Positions 6,049 through 7,861 of a stretch of 7,861 bases of DNA are shown in pieces. Origin of the DNA: an uncultured Bacteroidota bacterium (GTDB lineage Bacteria; Bacteroidota; Bacteroidia; Flavobacteriales; Flavobacteriaceae); the NCBI GenBank assembly GCA_903879875.1, contig CAIRNC010000036.1:1-7861 (forward strand), written 5' to 3'. Each line of letters begins with the position of its first letter. Within the stretch, counting starts at the first letter, position 1. The position numbers and the translations under genes were made by a program. A model generated the notes under the pieces. That model did not search any database. It saw only the letters and a list, made by a program, of their open reading frames with translations, and was not told the DNA's origin.

Positions 6049-6345
6049 ATGTCAAAATTTGGAGAACTTATAAGCGCACCAATTCCAGTGTTAATTGATT
6101 TTTACACAGAATGGAATGACCAATCCGTTGCAATGCACCCTGTCATTAGAGATGTAGCTGCTGCCCTTGGCGACAAAGCCAAAGTGATAAAAATTGATGT
6201 CGAAAAAAATCAAGAACTAGCTGATGCCTTGAGAATAAAAGGCGTTCCTACATTAATGATTTATAAAGAAGGACAGATGGTATGGCGTCAATCCGGAGAA
6301 CTCGATGCCAATACAATTATTGGTTTGATCCAGGAACAAATCTAA
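6049..6345 (+). CDS. Thioredoxin-fold protein lacking the CxxC active site
   Basis: The 98 residues span a complete small thioredoxin fold: the strand PVLIDFYTEW (13-22), the active-site loop, KVIKIDVEKN (45-54), and the cis-proline loop IKGVPTLMIY (63-72, P67), closing with a C-terminal helix. The usual WCGPC is replaced by WNDQS (22-26), and the protein contains no cysteine at all. It therefore cannot perform thiol-disulfide exchange by the normal mechanism. The rest of the fold, including the cis-proline, is well preserved, so it is not decaying and probably keeps a binding or chaperone-like role. No signal peptide is seen, so it is likely cytosolic. It lies 73 bases after the phosphoesterase, with its own possible -7 box, and ends at a hairpin terminator. 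Function unknown. Confidence 0.9.
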   Translation: MSKFGELISAPIPVLIDFYTEWNDQSVAMHPVIRDVAAALGDKAKVIKIDVEKNQELADALRIKGVPTLMIYKEGQMVWRQSGELDANTIIGLIQEQI

Positions 6346-6375
6346 AAACAATACTTTTTATATCGTATTATTGTT

Positions 6376-6406
6376 AGCACGGTTTAACCGTGTAATTTTT
6401 ATTTTT
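6376..6406 (+). terminator. Terminator after the thioredoxin-like gene
   Basis: The 15-base palindrome CACGGTTTAACCGTG (6378-6392) has perfect seven-base arms around one central T, and a G-T pair can extend the stem by one step. It is followed by AATTTTTATTTTT, a U-rich tract typical of intrinsic termination. It starts about 30 bases after the stop at 6345. An operator role is possible, but the T-tract favours termination. Confidence 0.65.
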
Positions 6407-6475
6407 ACCCAATAGTAGGATCTATTTCCTGCATTCATAAGTTAGCGGTAAGCTGAATAGCAAATAAATAAACAA

Positions 6476-6790
6476 TTGAAACAAATAAAGTACATCTTAA
6501 ATTCTATAGCAAATCTATTTAATATCTACTTTGTAACTGGATTGTTTTTAATATCCGACATTACTTGCGAAGATTTTAGAAAAACATTGCCAAAAGCAAT
6601 CGAATTTTATACTCAAATTTTTATAATTTCGTTTGCGATAACATTTGTACTAAATACTTTTATTGAAAGGAAAATAGATAAAACAAACTACATTAACCGC
6701 GTAATAAAACTAGGATTATTACAAGTTGCAATATTTGTTCTGACATTCATAGTAAATTGCTATTTTCTTTATAACAGAATTTGTAAATAA
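6476..6790 (+). CDS. Small predicted three-helix membrane protein, TTG start
   Basis: I do not recognise a family. The 104-residue frame starts with TTG at 6476; an in-frame TAG at 6458-6460 closes it upstream, and there is no ATG in frame, so TTG (or a rarer start) must be used. Three hydrophobic segments are visible near residues 8-27, 46-62 and 77-99. The loop between the first two (CEDFRKTLPK, 31-40) and the stretch ERKIDKTNYINR (64-75) are charged, which gives a believable inner-membrane topology and argues for a real gene. By hand count 9 of 18 isoleucines use ATA, against 3 of 12 in the preceding thioredoxin-like gene, so codon use is atypical. It has no clear promoter and stands between a terminator and a convergent gene. 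It could be a horizontally acquired orphan. Confidence 0.6.
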   Translation: MKQIKYILNSIANLFNIYFVTGLFLISDITCEDFRKTLPKAIEFYTQIFIISFAITFVLNTFIERKIDKTNYINRVIKLGLLQVAIFVLTFIVNCYFLYNRICK

Positions 6791-6912
6791 TAGCCTAACC
6801 GTAATAAGGCCTTAAAAACAATCGCTAGTTTTCGTTTCTTTTTTCTAACTACGTTTTCTATTTGTGGAGAAAACTCAGTTCCGCAACTTCAACTGTTTCT
6901 GGCACTGGAACA

Positions 6913-7695
6913 TTATGAAAATTCAATTTCCATAGTCATTTGCGCTTCAATAGCATCCCATAATCCAATTCGTTTTTCCAAGGCTTGAATAGAAACTTCG
7001 TTTACTTCTTTCCATTTTTGAGCATCAGACCCACAAAGTTCTGTAATCATTTGCATGGCCATTGGTCCGTGTTCGTCGGCATCTAATTCGATATGGCGTT
7101 CAAAATAATAGACCAATTTGTCCAATTTAGTTTCTGGAAAATTAGTTTGGAAATTTTTTAATATTTCGGTAAACATACTCGGAATCAAATCTTCTCTACC
7201 AAAAGTAAAAGCTGCTGCAATTTGATGTGGTTTTCCTAACTCTATAATTCCAAATGAGAATTCAAGAAATGCTTTTACATTGGGATGTAAATCGCTTTGC
7301 TTGATAGAAACGAAGATGTTTTGGGTGTTTTTTACATTTTCTAAAAAACGGATAATTGGACTTGTGTTTGCACCACACTCTTGCATGGCATCTAAGTACA
7401 TTTCAAAATGACTTTGTCTGGAACCATCATAAGCCAAATCAGTCTCTTCGGCGACTACAATTTCGTTTATTAAATATCGAATTTCAGGATTTCCTACAGG
7501 CATCCATGGAATTGTAGTGCAGGTCAACTTGTTTTGTAAAGCTTTCAAAAGCGACATAAAATCCCAAACCGCATAGATGTGATTTTCCAAAAAGCAATGC
7601 AAATCGTCTATGGTTTTTACTTTTTCGTATAACGAATGTTGCAACAATTGACTTTTTTGATTGGCTATCGACTGATTTATTTCTTGAATAGTCAT
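6913..7695 (-). CDS. DUF3050 family protein
   Basis: The 260-residue product is predominantly helical with no signal peptide or membrane segment, so it is probably cytosolic. Segments such as FLENHIYAVWDFMSLLKALQ (35-54), INEIVVAEETD (76-86), QSHFEMYLDAMQ (94-105), FTFGREDLIP (163-172) and YYFERHIELDADEHGPMA (196-213) match my memory of the DUF3050 family, whose function is unknown. The regular spacing of His and acidic residues in helices (H39, E83, E84, H96, E98, E168, E199, H201, D205, H209) recalls heme-oxygenase-like and TENA-type helical bundles, some of which bind a di-iron centre. That is a structural guess; no enzyme activity can be claimed. The ATG at 7695 is the first in frame and has a candidate -7 box upstream. 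The gene is alone on its strand, with no terminator seen downstream. Confidence 0.88.
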   Translation of the reverse strand: MTIQEINQSIANQKSQLLQHSLYEKVKTIDDLHCFLENHIYAVWDFMSLLKALQNKLTCTTIPWMPVGNPEIRYLINEIVVAEETDLAYDGSRQSHFEMYLDAMQECGANTSPIIRFLENVKNTQNIFVSIKQSDLHPNVKAFLEFSFGIIELGKPHQIAAAFTFGREDLIPSMFTEILKNFQTNFPETKLDKLVYYFERHIELDADEHGPMAMQMITELCGSDAQKWKEVNEVSIQALEKRIGLWDAIEAQMTMEIEFS

Positions 7696-7750
7696 AATTT
7701 TTTAGGATGCTTTGCGTATTTACTAAGAATGTTGGAAGTACATATTTGGA

Positions 7751-7758
7751 CAAATGTA
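7751..7758 (-). promoter_or_regulatory. Candidate -7 box for the DUF3050 gene
   Basis: The minus strand reads TACATTTG, an exact TAnnTTTG match, about 55 bases upstream of the ATG at 7695. It directly abuts the hairpin that ends the preceding minus-strand gene, so the promoter would begin where the previous transcript stops. No good -33 TTTG was found. Confidence 0.45.
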
Positions 7759-7788
7759 AAAATGCTTCCCGATAAAGAGAAGCATTTT
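7759..7788 (-). terminator. Terminator of the gene at the right edge
   Basis: The perfect ten-base arms AAAATGCTTC (7759-7768) and GAAGCATTTT (7779-7788) enclose a ten-base loop. On the minus strand the stem ends in a run of five T. It lies about 28 bases beyond the stop of the minus-strand gene that enters from the right edge, the expected distance for its terminator. Confidence 0.75.
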
Positions 7789-7816
7789 ATATCAATTTTA
7801 TTTATTGTTTAATCTA

Positions 7817-7861
7817 TTATTTGAATGCTGGAATTCCCGTAATGTCAGCACCAGTGATTAA
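7817..7861 (-). CDS. C-terminal end of an unidentified minus-strand gene
   Basis: Only the last 14 codons are in the window. On the minus strand they read LITGADITGIPAFK followed by TAA (complement of 7817-7819). That this is a real gene end is supported by the well-formed terminator 28 bases downstream and by the otherwise AT-rich spacer after the stop. Too little is present to name a family. Confidence 0.6.
   Translation of the reverse strand, partial: LITGADITGIPAFK

Noticed and set aside
6805..6814. TAAGGCCTTA palindrome after the orphan gene, considered as a terminator
   Set aside because: The ten-base palindrome leaves only a short stem and is followed by A-rich sequence on the plus strand, with no U-tract.
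6858..6932. Minus-strand peptide stretch reading NVPVPETVEVAELSFLHK beyond the DUF3050 stop, in another frame
   Set aside because: It could suggest a frameshifted C-terminal extension, but it is short, has no in-frame start, and the DUF3050 frame already looks complete. Not supportable without an alignment.
7484..7753. 89-codon minus-strand frame overlapping the start of the DUF3050 gene
   Set aside because: It overlaps the well-supported DUF3050 frame for most of its length, its translation shows no domain-like pattern, and it covers the promoter region.

Overview
The window looks like a chromosomal segment from a member of the Flavobacteriaceae, most likely Flavobacterium or a close relative. 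The evidence is the AT-rich sequence, the near absence of Shine-Dalgarno sites before start codons, several TAnnTTTG-type -7 promoter boxes upstream of genes, an Omp28-type protein, a DUF6252-like lipoprotein, a single-RRM glycine-rich RNA-binding protein and a ribosomal protein S16 with a long charged C-terminal tail. The taxonomy is an inference from these traits. No rRNA, tRNA, CRISPR array, transposase or prophage gene was seen.

Layout. Positions 1-749 hold the 3' part of an Omp28-like exported thioredoxin-fold protein, closed by a strong hairpin. rpiB (853-1284) follows on the plus strand and converges on a minus-strand RRM gene (1399-1782); they share a bidirectional terminator at 1302-1340. 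Behind the RRM gene, also on the minus strand, is a small lipoprotein gene (1979-2491) with its own terminator. It is divergent from a plus-strand translation and tRNA-modification cluster: rpsP (2721-3278), rimM (3293-3817) and a TrmN6-type tRNA adenine methyltransferase (3896-4600). Next come a membrane-anchored metallophosphoesterase (4743-5975) and a small thioredoxin-like protein with no cysteines (6049-6345), which ends at a palindromic terminator. A small three-helix membrane protein with a TTG start (6476-6790) sits alone. On the minus strand are a DUF3050-type protein (6913-7695) and the last 14 codons of a further gene (7817-7861).

How the genes relate. rpsP and rimM are functionally linked: S16 is a 30S assembly protein and RimM assists 30S maturation. 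The methyltransferase after them extends the RNA-maturation theme, and the usual trmD and rplS are absent here. The other genes are housekeeping (rpiB), envelope-associated (Omp28-like, lipoprotein, phosphoesterase) or of unknown function. The 122 bases at 6791-6912 hold no gene I can support, only a short palindrome and a pyrimidine-rich stretch. There is no gene-free stretch over 300 bases.

No clear defence system or other new multi-gene system is visible. The points most worth checking are the cysteine-free thioredoxin fold, the twin-arginine-like motif inside the membrane region of the phosphoesterase, the possible metal site of the DUF3050 protein, the hairpin that sequesters GGAGG in the rpsP leader, and the atypical small membrane gene at 6476-6790.
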